DNA from: Pseudomonadota bacterium
GTDB taxonomy: Bacteria; Pseudomonadota; Alphaproteobacteria; Sphingomonadales; Sphingomonadaceae
Length of the DNA: 64,000 bases
Direction of reading: 5' to 3'
Assembly: GCA_023400405.1 (NCBI GenBank)
Contig: JAEXFD010000044.1
Span: forward strand, 1 to 64,000
The notes beneath the pieces were generated by a model, which saw only the letters and a list, made by a program, of their open reading frames with translations, made no database searches and had not been told where the DNA came from. Below, one piece after another: positions 33,936 through 42,005 of the stretch (positions within the stretch are counted from its first letter, which is position 1; every line of letters starts with the position of its first letter). A program made the position numbers and the translations under genes.

Positions 33936-34949
33936 ATGACGGCTACCATCCATCGCCTCGCGGGCGGCCCCGCGCCCTCGCTCGAGCCGATGATGGCGCT
34001 GGTCGCGCACGACCTGAACCTGGTCAATGCCGTGATCCTGGACCGGATGCAGTCGGACATCCCGCTGATTCCGGAGCTGGCCGGCCACCTGATCGCCGGC
34101 GGCGGCAAGCGGATGCGGCCGATGCTGACGCTGGCGAGCGCCAGGCTGCTCGGCTATCCGGGATCGCGCCACCACAAGCTCGCGGCCGCCGTGGAGTTCA
34201 TCCACACCGCCACGCTGCTCCATGACGATGTGGTCGACGGATCGGACCTGCGCCGCGGCAAGCGCACCGCCAACATCATCTGGGGCAATCCGGCGAGCGT
34301 GCTGGTTGGCGATTTCCTCTTCTCGCGCTCGTTCGAGCTGATGGTCGAGGACGGCAGCCTGAAGGTGCTCAAGATCCTGAGCAACGCGAGCGCCGTGATC
34401 GCCGAGGGTGAAGTCAACCAGCTGACCGCAGTGCGCCGAATCGACCTGGGCGAGGAACGCTATCTCGACATCATCGGCGCGAAGACCGCCGCGCTGTTCG
34501 CCGCCGCCTGCCGGATCGCGGCGGTGGTCGCCGAGCGTTCGGAAGCCGAGGAAGCGGCGCTCGACGCCTATGGCCGAAATCTCGGCATCGCCTTCCAGTT
34601 GGTCGATGACGCGATCGACTATGTCTCCGACGCTTCGACCATGGGCAAGGACGCGGGCGACGATTTCCGTGAAGGCAAGATGACGCTGCCGGTGATCCTC
34701 GCCTATGCCCGGGGGGATGCCGCCGCGCGCGACTTCTGGAAGGACGCGATCGCCGGCCGCCGCGTGAGCGACGCCGATTTTGCCGAGGCGATCCAGCTGG
34801 TGCGCGAGAGCCGCGCCGTCGAAGACACGCTCGCACGCGCGCGGCACTATGGCCAGCGCGCGATCGATGCGCTCGGCGGCTTCGCGGCGGGGGCCGCCAA
34901 GGACGCGATGGTCGAAGCCGTCGAGTTCGCGGTGGCCCGCGCCTATTGA
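33936..34949 (+). CDS. Polyprenyl diphosphate synthase (ubiquinone side chain)
   Basis: A 337-residue trans-isoprenyl diphosphate synthase. The first aspartate-rich motif is LLHDDVVDGSDLRRG and the second LVDDAIDYVSD. Length and sequence fit octaprenyl or decaprenyl diphosphate synthase (IspB/DdsA-like), which makes the ubiquinone side chain; chain length cannot be read off. The ATG at 33936 is preferred to one at 33858, which lies inside the opposite chorismate mutase start. It is convergent with a small acidic-protein gene (13 bases between stops). Confidence 0.92.
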   Translation: MTATIHRLAGGPAPSLEPMMALVAHDLNLVNAVILDRMQSDIPLIPELAGHLIAGGGKRMRPMLTLASARLLGYPGSRHHKLAAAVEFIHTATLLHDDVVDGSDLRRGKRTANIIWGNPASVLVGDFLFSRSFELMVEDGSLKVLKILSNASAVIAEGEVNQLTAVRRIDLGEERYLDIIGAKTAALFAAACRIAAVVAERSEAEEAALDAYGRNLGIAFQLVDDAIDYVSDASTMGKDAGDDFREGKMTLPVILAYARGDAAARDFWKDAIAGRRVSDADFAEAIQLVRESRAVEDTLARARHYGQRAIDALGGFAAGAAKDAMVEAVEFAVARAY

Positions 34950-34962
34950 CGTGCCGGGAGGA

Positions 34963-35178
34963 TCACTCCTCCTCGGCTTCCTCGTCCTCGTCCTCGTCGA
35001 CGCCCAGCGCGTCTTCCTCGTCATTGTCGAGCTGCTCCTCGATCGCTTCGACTATAAGGTCGAGCTGCTCGAAGCCCGCAGTGAATTCGATCGTCTCGCC
35101 GTCATCGTCCTCGAGATGCAGCGTGTAATCGCCGTCGCTGTCCGGGGTGATGGTGAAACTTGCCAGGGTCCGTGCCAT
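34963..35178 (-). CDS. Small acidic protein, unknown function
   Basis: A 71-residue protein with no signal peptide. The N-terminal half predicts beta-strands (LASFTITPDSDGDYTLHLED) and a helix (FEQLDLIVEAIEEQLD); the last 20 residues are nearly all Asp and Glu. The net charge is strongly negative. It is divergent from hrpB, 59 bases apart. I recognise it only as a sphingomonad-type conserved hypothetical; no function can be given. Confidence 0.7.
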   Translation of the reverse strand: MARTLASFTITPDSDGDYTLHLEDDDGETIEFTAGFEQLDLIVEAIEEQLDNDEEDALGVDEDEDEEAEEE

Positions 35179-35237
35179 GCTTGCGCTCCTTCGCTTCGCT
35201 TGCGCCAAACCCGGCTTCGCGGAATTGGTTGCGCGTG

Positions 35238-37781
35238 ATGGCTGAAGCTTTGCCGATCCATGTCGTGTTGCCCGATCTGTTCGACGCGCTGCGCCGGGGG
35301 AGCAACGCCGTGCTGGTCGCGCCGCCGGGCGCGGGCAAGACCACCGCAGTGGCGCCCGCGCTGCTCGACGAGGCGTGGTGCACCGGCGAAGTGCTGCTGC
35401 TCTCGCCCCGCCGGCTGGCGGCACGGGCGGCCGCCGAGCGGATGGCGGCGCTGGCCGGCGAGAAGCCGGGCGAGACCTTCGGCTATGCGACGCGGATGGA
35501 CAGCCGGCGATCCGCGCGGACGCGGGTGACCGTCGTCACCGAAGGCATTTTCGTCAATCGCATCCAGGCCGATCCCGAGCTCGGGGGCGTCTCGGCGGTG
35601 CTGTTCGACGAAGTGCATGAGCGCAGCCTCGACAGCGATTTCGGGCTGGCGCTGGCGCTCGATGCCCAGGCGGCGCTGCGGCCGGACCTCAGGCTCGTGG
35701 CGATGTCGGCGACGCTCGACGGCGGACGTTTCGCGGCGCTGATGGGCGGCGCCCCCGTGGTCGAAAGCGAAGGACGCAGCTATCCGCTCGAACTGCGCCA
35801 TCTCGGCCGGGCGGCCGAAGCGCGGATCGAAGACAGCATGGCGGCGGCGATCCGCGCCGCGCTGCGCGAGGCCGAGGGTGGGCTGCTCGCCTTCCTGCCC
35901 GGCGTCGCCGAGATCGAGCGGACAGCCGAGCGGATCGGCGAGGTGCCGGGCGCTGTGCTCCATCGGCTGCACGGCAGCCTCGATCCCGCCGCCCAGCGCG
36001 CCGCGATCGCGCCCGATCCCGAGGGGCGGCGCAAGATCGTGCTGGCGACATCGATCGCCGAGACCTCGCTGACGCTCGACGGCATCCGGATCGTCGTCGA
36101 TTCGGGACTGGCGCGGCGGCCGCGCTACGATCGCGCCGCCGGGATGACGCGGCTGGTCACCGAGCGGGCGAGCCAGGCGGCGGTGACCCAGCGGGCAGGC
36201 CGCGCCGCGCGGCAGGGACCGGGCGCCGCCTATCGCTTGTGGGAGGAAGCCGCGACCGCCGGCCTGCCGCGCTTCGATCCGCCCGAGATCCTCGAAGCCG
36301 ATCTGTCCGCGCTGGTGCTCGACTGCGCGCTGTGGGGCGTCGCCGATCCGCGCGCGCTCGCCTGGCTCGATCCGCCGCCCGAGGCCGCGATCACCGAGGC
36401 GCGCACGCGGCTCTGCACGCTCGAGGCGATCGACGCGGACGGCCGGCCGACCGCGCATGGCAAGGCCATCGCCGCCCTGCCGCTGCCGCCGCGGCTCGGT
36501 CACATGCTGGTCCGCGCGGGCGAAATGGGCATGGCGCGCACCGCCGGCGAAGTCGCGGTGCTGCTCGGCGAGCGCGGACTGGGCGGCAACGATGCCGACC
36601 TCGAACTGCGGCTGCGGCGCTGGCGCAACGAGCGGGGCCCAAGGGCGGAGAATGCGCGGCGGCTGGCCGAGCGCTGGGCGAAGCTGGCTCCAACTCCCCT
36701 CCCTGCAAGGGGGGGGGCGGGGGTGGGTGCGCGGCCCGTGGGGGCGCGCTCCGGCGCGGCTGGAGGCTCGCTGCGCTCGCCACCCACCCCTAGCCCCTCC
36801 CTTGCAGGAAGGGGAATGGACGATATCGCCGCCTGCGTCGCGCTTGCCTTTCCCGATCGAATCGCCCGGCGCCGCGACGCTTCGGGCGAGAGCTGGGCCT
36901 CGGCGGGCGGGCGCGGTTTCAGGCTCGACCCGACCTCGAGCCTCGCCCGCGCCGAATGGCTCGCGGTGGCCGAGACGCAGGGCATGGCCGCGGGCGCGCG
37001 CATCCTCTCCGCCGCGCCGATCGACGCTGCCGAAGTCGAGGCGCTGTTCGGCGAGCGGATCGAGACGCGGCGCAGCGTTGCGTTCGATCCCGCCACCGGC
37101 CGCATCGAGGCACTGCGCGAACGTCGGCTCGGCGCGATCCGGCTTTCGAGCGGGCCCGATACGGCCGCGAACCCGGCCGAGATCGAGGCCGCCCTGCTCG
37201 AAGGCGTCCGCACGCATGGGCTCGCGCTGCTCCCCTGGTCCGAAGGCGCGAAGGCGCTGCGGACCCGCGCCGCCTATGCGGGGCTCGACACGCTCTCCGA
37301 TGCCGCGCTGCTCGCCGCGCTCGACGAATGGCTCCCCCCCTTGCTCGCGGGCAGGCGCCGCCTCGACCAAGTCGAGGGATTGACCCAGGCACTGCAGAAC
37401 CAGCTCGGCTGGGACGGGCAGAAGACGCTCGATCGGCTGGCACCGGCGCGATTCGAGACGCCCGAGGGCTCCTCCTATGCGATCGACTATGGCGCCGAGG
37501 CGGGCCCGACCGTGGAGCTGCGCGTCCAGGCGCTGTTCGGGCTCGGGAGCCATCCGCTGCTCGGTGACGGCACGCCGCTGGTGCTGAGCCTCACTTCGCC
37601 CGCCGGCCGCCCGATCCAGACGACGCGCGACCTGCCCGGCTTCTGGAAAGGCAGCTGGGCGGCGGTCGCCAAGGAAATGCGCGGGCGCTATCCGAGGCAT
37701 CCCTGGCCCGAGGACCCTGCCGCCGCCTCGGCGACGCTGCGCACCAAAAAGGCGGATGCAAGGCGCGACGCCTCGCGCTAA
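35238..37781 (+). CDS. hrpB: ATP-dependent helicase HrpB, with in-frame repeat insert
   Basis: An 847-residue DEAH/RHA helicase. Motif I VAPPGAGKTTAV, motif II LFDEVHERSLDSDF, motif III MSATLDGG, motif VI TQRAGRAARQGPG, then HA2 and HrpB C-terminal domains. The ATG at 35238 is chosen since the upstream in-frame ATG lies inside the divergent gene. Residues about 485-528 are encoded by a palindromic repeat (36691-36819) and form a Pro/Gly/Ala-rich loop not expected in HrpB, between ERWAKLA and DDIAACVALAFPDR. The reading frame is preserved, so the protein may still work. Confidence 0.94.
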   Translation: MAEALPIHVVLPDLFDALRRGSNAVLVAPPGAGKTTAVAPALLDEAWCTGEVLLLSPRRLAARAAAERMAALAGEKPGETFGYATRMDSRRSARTRVTVVTEGIFVNRIQADPELGGVSAVLFDEVHERSLDSDFGLALALDAQAALRPDLRLVAMSATLDGGRFAALMGGAPVVESEGRSYPLELRHLGRAAEARIEDSMAAAIRAALREAEGGLLAFLPGVAEIERTAERIGEVPGAVLHRLHGSLDPAAQRAAIAPDPEGRRKIVLATSIAETSLTLDGIRIVVDSGLARRPRYDRAAGMTRLVTERASQAAVTQRAGRAARQGPGAAYRLWEEAATAGLPRFDPPEILEADLSALVLDCALWGVADPRALAWLDPPPEAAITEARTRLCTLEAIDADGRPTAHGKAIAALPLPPRLGHMLVRAGEMGMARTAGEVAVLLGERGLGGNDADLELRLRRWRNERGPRAENARRLAERWAKLAPTPLPARGGAGVGARPVGARSGAAGGSLRSPPTPSPSLAGRGMDDIAACVALAFPDRIARRRDASGESWASAGGRGFRLDPTSSLARAEWLAVAETQGMAAGARILSAAPIDAAEVEALFGERIETRRSVAFDPATGRIEALRERRLGAIRLSSGPDTAANPAEIEAALLEGVRTHGLALLPWSEGAKALRTRAAYAGLDTLSDAALLAALDEWLPPLLAGRRRLDQVEGLTQALQNQLGWDGQKTLDRLAPARFETPEGSSYAIDYGAEAGPTVELRVQALFGLGSHPLLGDGTPLVLSLTSPAGRPIQTTRDLPGFWKGSWAAVAKEMRGRYPRHPWPEDPAAASATLRTKKADARRDASR
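36691..36819. repeat. Palindromic repeat inserted in frame in hrpB, family E
   Basis: Arms 36691-36729 and 36781-36819 are inverted copies of each other at roughly 33 of 39 positions; the right arm contains CCCTTGCAGGAAGGGG and ends AATGG. The whole element is 129 bases, exactly 43 codons, with no stop codon in the hrpB frame. Intergenic elements of this look (short GC-rich arm with a TGCAAGGG core) are common in sphingomonads, but this copy is wholly coding. Confidence 0.88.
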
Positions 37782-37792
37782 AGGACTCGGCC

Positions 37793-38074
37793 ATGACGAC
37801 CGCCCGCATCTATCAGAAGCCGAAGAACGCCATGCAGTCGGGCCGCGCGCGCACGACGAGCTGGATCCTCGAATTCGAAGCCGAGCGCCCGCAACGCGCC
37901 GATCCGCTCACCGGCTGGAACGGCGGCGATGCCACCACCAGCCAGCTGCGGCTGAGCTTCCCGACGGTCGACGCGGCCAAGGCCTATGCGGAGCGCGAAG
38001 GCTATGCCTATCATGTGGTGCCGGCGCCGGAGCGCAAGCTGAAGCTCCAGGCCTATGCGGACAATTTCCGCTGA
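37793..38074 (+). CDS. NDUFS4-type accessory complex I subunit
   Basis: A 93-residue protein of the ETC complex I subunit family (NDUFS4/NDUFA-like, 18 kDa type). RIYQKPKNAMQSGRARTTSW at the start, EFEAERPQRADPLTGWNGGDAT in the centre and YHVVPAPERKLKLQAYADNF at the end match the alphaproteobacterial homologue of the mitochondrial accessory subunit. It is a marker of alphaproteobacterial respiratory complex I. It starts 11 bases after hrpB and ends before the repeat at 38111. Confidence 0.9.
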   Translation: MTTARIYQKPKNAMQSGRARTTSWILEFEAERPQRADPLTGWNGGDATTSQLRLSFPTVDAAKAYAEREGYAYHVVPAPERKLKLQAYADNFR

Positions 38075-38110
38075 AGGGCAGCTGAAGGGCCGCTAAAGCC
38101 CCTTTCTTCC

Positions 38111-38215
38111 GTCACCCCGGCCTTGTGCCGGGGTCCACTCAGCCCCTCCGGCTGACTTCCAGCTTCTTTCCCCGACCTTGCCGCTCGGTGGACCCCGGCA
38201 CAAGGCCGGGGTGAC
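38111..38215. repeat. 105-bp palindromic repeat, family C
   Basis: Perfect 28-bp inverted arms (38111-38138 and 38188-38215; sequence begins GTCACCCCGGCCTTGTGCCG) around a 49-base middle. Each arm contains CCCCGGC...GCCGGGG-like self-complementarity. It lies between the convergent complex I subunit and NUDIX genes, where a bidirectional terminator would be expected. Confidence 0.92.
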
Positions 38216-38241
38216 GGGGCTGGTTGATTCGAGTGTTCCGT

Positions 38242-38760
38242 TCAGCCGATCAGGCTGCCGGCCAGCAACAGCAGCAGCTTGACGTCGATCGCCAGCCCTT
38301 CGGCGCGCTTGGCGGCGACGAAGGCCGGAAGGTCCGCCCGCGGCACGCGGTGGACGGTGATGTCCTCATCCGCGACGCCGCCGCCCTCGCCGATTCGGGT
38401 CAGCCCGGTCGCGCGGACCAGCGTGAAGCTTTCCGAGACCATTCCCGGCGACGACCAATATTCGCCCAGGCTCTCGACTGAGGCGCAATCATAGCCGGTC
38501 TCTTCGATCAGCTCACGCCGGGCGGCGCCGAGCGGCGTATCGTCCGCATGCTCGTCGCCGATCAGGCCGGCGGGCAGTTCGAGGCAGCGGCGGCCGAGCG
38601 GCACGCGATATTGATCGACCAGCAGCACATGATCCTCGTCGTCGATCGCGACGATGACCGCGGCGCGGATGTCGCGGGCGCGCGAGACGAATTCCCATTT
38701 CCCCTGGCGCTTGGCAGTGATCCACTTCCCCGCCCAGGCGATTTCGACCGGTCCGTTCAT
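38242..38760 (-). CDS. NUDIX hydrolase, ADP-ribose pyrophosphatase-like
   Basis: A 172-residue Nudix hydrolase. The Nudix box is in GAARRELIEETGYD preceded by ELPAGLIGDEHADDTP, and SPGMVSESFTLVRATG is the loop typical of ADP-sugar pyrophosphatases (ADP-ribose, ADP-glucose). The start ATG at 38760 overlaps the stop of the TPM-domain gene upstream (ATGA), so it is the last gene of the lemA-TPM operon. Its link to the envelope genes is unclear. Confidence 0.87.
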   Translation of the reverse strand: MNGPVEIAWAGKWITAKRQGKWEFVSRARDIRAAVIVAIDDEDHVLLVDQYRVPLGRRCLELPAGLIGDEHADDTPLGAARRELIEETGYDCASVESLGEYWSSPGMVSESFTLVRATGLTRIGEGGGVADEDITVHRVPRADLPAFVAAKRAEGLAIDVKLLLLLAGSLIG

Positions 38761-39428
38761 AGCTCGATCAAACGGTCGGGAAGCTCGTTGGTGTCGCCTT
38801 CGCTCACCGGGAAATGCTCGGCGAGCACCAGCCCGATCTGGCGCACCGCCTCGGCCATGCCGGCGCCCGGGCGATCCGCCTTCACTTCGGCGAGAAGCGC
38901 CGCCATCGCATCGCCCCAGACTTCGGGCTTCACCTTGGCGTGGATCGCGGCGTCGGCGATGATTTCCGCGCGGTGCTCGGCGAGGCTGAGATAGAGCAGG
39001 ACGCCGGTCGCGCCGCGGGTCCTCTGTTCGGCGGCGGTGCGGAACAGCCGCATCGCCTGGCGATGGACGCGCCGGCTCTTGGTCGCGCCGGGCGTGAGCA
39101 GCAGCCGCAGCGTGTCCTTGGCGAGGACCACCCGTACGACCAGGAAAGTCAGCGCCATCAGGATGAGCGCGCAGGTCAGATACCAGCGCACCGGCACCGC
39201 CGGCGCCCAGGCATCGACGAGCTGGGCATGAAGCCATTCGGCCGGGCCCGGCTGCCAGGCGAGCAGCGCCAGGACGAGCAGCATCGCCAGCACCGCCCAG
39301 TGCAGCGCGACGTCGTGATAGGGGTCCGAACGGCCGGCGACGATCGTGACGATCTCGCCATCGGTCTTGGTTTCGGCTTCGGTGACGGCCGCGGCGGCCG
39401 CGGCGCGATCCTGATCGGTCAAGCGCAT
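38757..39428 (-). CDS. TPM-domain membrane protein
   Basis: A 223-residue protein. MRLTDQDRAAAAAAVTEAETKTDGEIVTIV starts a TPM-like fold (shortened, DGEIV in place of the longer domain); two hydrophobic segments follow (about 45-65 and 85-110), and the C-terminal half (GVLLYLSLAEHRAEIIADAA, then WGDAMAALLAEV) is a second TPM-type part. It is the third TPM gene in a row, with a 1-base gap to the one before. It may be membrane-embedded with the soluble part in the periplasm or cytosol; orientation is not clear. Confidence 0.8.
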   Translation of the reverse strand: MRLTDQDRAAAAAAVTEAETKTDGEIVTIVAGRSDPYHDVALHWAVLAMLLVLALLAWQPGPAEWLHAQLVDAWAPAVPVRWYLTCALILMALTFLVVRVVLAKDTLRLLLTPGATKSRRVHRQAMRLFRTAAEQRTRGATGVLLYLSLAEHRAEIIADAAIHAKVKPEVWGDAMAALLAEVKADRPGAGMAEAVRQIGLVLAEHFPVSEGDTNELPDRLIEL

Positions 39429-39429
39429 C

Positions 39430-40272
39430 TCACCAGCTCCCCGAGGCGCCGCCGCCCCCGAACGATCCGCCGCCGGCGGAGAAACCTCCGCCGCCGCCTC
39501 CACCGCCCCAGCCGCCGCCTCCGCCGCCACCCCAGCCGCCGCCGCGCGATTCGCGGCCGATCTCGTTGGCGATGGTCCACAGGATGACCGGCAACGCGCC
39601 GTCATGGTCGCGATAGCGCTCGCCCCAGGGTCCACGGCGGCGCCGACGGCCGAGCCCGAGCATCGGCAGGACTACGAACAGGAAGAGGATGCCCCAGAAG
39701 ATCAGCCCGAACGGAAAGCCCCCGCCATGGCCGCGCTGGCGCGTCGTCGCTTTCGTCTGGGTCTGCTGCGCGCGCTGCTCGGCGGCTTCAGGCGGCAGCT
39801 TCATCTGCTCGGCGATCGCCTGCGCCCCCGCGACGATGCCGCCCGGCATGTCGCTGGCGCGGAATTTGGGGAGGATGGTGTCGTTGATGATCTGGCTCGA
39901 CAGGCCGTCGGTCATGATCGGCTCAAGCCCATAACCGACTTCGATGCGCACCTTGCGCTCCTTGGGCGCGACGATGAGGATGATGCCGTTATTGGCGCCC
40001 TTCTGCCCGATCCCCCAGGCGCGGCCGAGCTGATAGCCGTAATCGGCGATGTCATAGCCTTGCAGATCCGGGATCGTCGCGACGACGAACTGGCGCGACG
40101 AGGCCTGCTCGACCCCTGTCGAAAGCTGATCGAGCTGCTGCACCTGATCGGGCGAGAGCAAGTGCGCGGCATCGACCACCCGACCGCTGAGCTTGGGGAA
40201 ATTGGGCTGCGCCTGCGCCGAAAGGGGGGCCAGAAGCAGCAGGAAAGCCAACAGGCTACGCACCAAATTCAT
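39430..40272 (-). CDS. YgcG-type TPM-domain protein with glycine-rich tail
   Basis: A 280-residue exported protein. A signal peptide (residues 1 to about 21, ending LSAQAQ) is followed by a TPM domain (LSGRVVDAAHLLSPDQVQQL and the VRIEVGYGLEPIMTD motif), a transmembrane helix near 190-210 (GLIFWGILFLFVVLPMLGLG) and a glycine/tryptophan-rich tail ending FGGGGASGSW. This is the YgcG layout. TPM domains are often called phosphatases, from Arabidopsis TLP18.3, but in bacteria the activity is uncertain. It starts with ATG overlapping the previous stop. Confidence 0.86.
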   Translation of the reverse strand: MNLVRSLLAFLLLLAPLSAQAQPNFPKLSGRVVDAAHLLSPDQVQQLDQLSTGVEQASSRQFVVATIPDLQGYDIADYGYQLGRAWGIGQKGANNGIILIVAPKERKVRIEVGYGLEPIMTDGLSSQIINDTILPKFRASDMPGGIVAGAQAIAEQMKLPPEAAEQRAQQTQTKATTRQRGHGGGFPFGLIFWGILFLFVVLPMLGLGRRRRRGPWGERYRDHDGALPVILWTIANEIGRESRGGGWGGGGGGGWGGGGGGGGFSAGGGSFGGGGASGSW

Positions 40273-40844
40273 GAACTGATCTCGCGAATGATGGCATCGC
40301 TGCCGGCAAGGATGCCTTCGGGGAACTTGCCGGCCTTGAATTGCGGCAGGATGTCTTTGCGGATGATTTCGCCCGCTTCCTCGTCGCGCAGCGCCTTTTC
40401 CAGACCATTGCCGACTTCGATGCGCAGCTTGCGCTCGCTTGGCGCGACGATCAGCAGCACGCCGTCGTTGAAGCAGGCGCGACCGATGCCCCAGGTGCGG
40501 CCGAGCGTCACGCCGTAATCGACGATGTCATGGCCGCCGAGACTGGGCACCGTCACCACGACGAACTGATGCTTCGACTGGCGTTCGACCTCGGCCAGCC
40601 GAGCGGCGAGTTGCGCCCCGGTTTCCGCAGGGAGCAGGTGCGCCGCATCGACCACCCGGCCGGTCAGCGCCGGGAACGCATAGCCCGAGCCGGGCTGGCC
40701 AGGTTTCGCCGCCGCTTCGTCTGCCCCGGCCACGGCCGCCGCCGCCGCCGGAGGGGTGCATCCGGCGGAGACGAGGTGCGCGCTTTGCGCCGCGGGCTTG
40801 CAGGCCGCGAGCGCTCCGCAGAGCAGGAGCGCCCTCAGGATCAG
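40269..40844 (-). CDS. TPM-domain lipoprotein, probable CTG start
   Basis: The TPM domain (FPALTGRVVDAAHLLPAETG, RIEVGNGLEKALRDEEAG) lies in a frame whose first usual start, GTG at 40733, leaves no signal peptide. Reading up in frame to a CTG at 40844 adds 37 residues: ILRALLLCGALAACKPAAQ, with a lipobox LAAC at Cys15, i.e. a lipoprotein signal. The CTG shares the bases CTGA with the stop of lemA, the same overlap type as the ATGA junctions in the rest of the operon. No ATG, GTG or TTG lies in the in-frame stretch checked upstream of it. This start is inferred, giving 191 residues. Confidence 0.78.
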   Translation of the reverse strand: MILRALLLCGALAACKPAAQSAHLVSAGCTPPAAAAAVAGADEAAAKPGQPGSGYAFPALTGRVVDAAHLLPAETGAQLAARLAEVERQSKHQFVVVTVPSLGGHDIVDYGVTLGRTWGIGRACFNDGVLLIVAPSERKLRIEVGNGLEKALRDEEAGEIIRKDILPQFKAGKFPEGILAGSDAIIREISS

Positions 40845-41431
40845 TTGCTGTTCCCGAAACTGACGTCCGGCATCTTCTCCGCGCCGGCCTGGGCCTGGAA
40901 GGGCACCAGCGGCTTGGCGCCGTAGAAGATCTTGGCGCCGATCGCGTCCGGGAAGGTGCGGATGCGGGTGTTATAGGCCTGCACCGCCGTATTGTAGTCG
41001 CGCAGCGAGATGGTGATGCGGTTGTTGCTGCCTTCGATCTGATCCATCAGCGTGCGGAACGTCTGCTGGCTCTGGAGCTGCGGATAGGCCTCGACGCTGG
41101 CGATCAGCCGGCTCATCGAGCTGCCGAGCTGGTCCTGCGCCGCCTTGTAGGCCGCCACCTTGTTCGGATCGGTGAGGTCGTCGGCATTGAGCTGGATCGA
41201 GGTTGCCTTGGCACGCGCATTGGTGACGTCGGTGAGGATCTTGCCTTCCGACGCCGCGGCGCCCTTCACCGTGTTGACCAGCGCCGGGATCGTGTCGGCG
41301 CGGCGCTGATAGGCGGCCTGGGCATCGGCCCAGCGCGCCTTCGCATTCTCTTCCGCGGTCGGCACGCTGTTGAGTCCGCAACCTGCGAGCAGGGCGGCGC
41401 CGACGAGCGCAAGGGCAGCACGAAACTTCAT
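40841..41431 (-). CDS. lemA: LemA family lipoprotein
   Basis: A 196-residue LemA-family protein. MKFRAALALVGAALLAGCGLN is a lipoprotein signal (lipobox LAGC); the four-helix LemA core includes RADTIPALVNTVKGAAASEG and RLIASVEAYPQLQSQQTFRTLMDQIEG, ending YNTRIRTFPDAIGAKIFYG. In other bacteria LemA genes adjoin TPM/YgcG genes, as here. LemA function is not defined but is tied to the envelope. It is the first gene of the operon and is divergent from mscL, 115 bases apart. Confidence 0.9.
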   Translation of the reverse strand: MKFRAALALVGAALLAGCGLNSVPTAEENAKARWADAQAAYQRRADTIPALVNTVKGAAASEGKILTDVTNARAKATSIQLNADDLTDPNKVAAYKAAQDQLGSSMSRLIASVEAYPQLQSQQTFRTLMDQIEGSNNRITISLRDYNTAVQAYNTRIRTFPDAIGAKIFYGAKPLVPFQAQAGAEKMPDVSFGNSN

Positions 41432-41546
41432 CAGGGGATCCTCCGGACCATGTCGATGGTGTCTTATACCGCGGCAACACTGGAGCCCGAAAGCGAAATC
41501 GGACATGCTGGATGCAACGCCCCCTCACGACGGAGTTTGCCTGCCC

Positions 41547-42005
41547 ATGTTCAAGGAATTCCGCACCTTCATCGCCCGCGGCAACGTGCTCGATCTCGCC
41601 GTGGGCGTGATCATCGGCGCCGCCTTTGCCACGATCACCAAGTCTCTGACCGACGACCTGATCATGCCGGTGATCGGCTGGATCTTCGGCGGCTTCGACT
41701 TTTCGAGCTACTTCATCCGCCTCGGCGAAATCCCGGCGAGCTATCATGGCTCGGCCAACGATTATGCCGCGCTCAAGGCGGCCGGCGTGCCGCTGTTCGG
41801 CTATGGCCAGTTCGTCACCGTCGTGATCAATTTCGTCATCCTCGCCTTCATGGTCTTCCTGCTCGTGCGCGGCGTGAACCGGGCGATCGCGATGGTCGAG
41901 CATGAGGAGAAGACGGGCGACAAGGCGCCCGTGCCCGATCCGGAAGAGGTGAAGCTGCTGCGCGAGATCCGCGACGCGCTCGTCGCGCAGCGCGCAGGGA
42001 ACTAG
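41547..42005 (+). CDS. mscL: Large-conductance mechanosensitive channel MscL
   Basis: A 152-residue pentameric osmotic safety valve. FKEFRTFIARGNVLDLAVGVIIGAAF gives the N-terminal helix and TM1; GYGQFVTVVINFVILAFMVFLLVRG is TM2; the C-terminal helix carries EEVKLLREIRDALVAQ. The periplasmic loop (about 45-80) is slightly longer than in E. coli. Its stop overlaps the stop of the convergent Rrf2 gene by 3 bases. Confidence 0.95.
   Translation: MFKEFRTFIARGNVLDLAVGVIIGAAFATITKSLTDDLIMPVIGWIFGGFDFSSYFIRLGEIPASYHGSANDYAALKAAGVPLFGYGQFVTVVINFVILAFMVFLLVRGVNRAIAMVEHEEKTGDKAPVPDPEEVKLLREIRDALVAQRAGN

Noticed and set aside
35052..37700. Long minus-strand frame opposite hrpB
   Set aside because: It is antisense to a clear helicase and has no recognisable domain.
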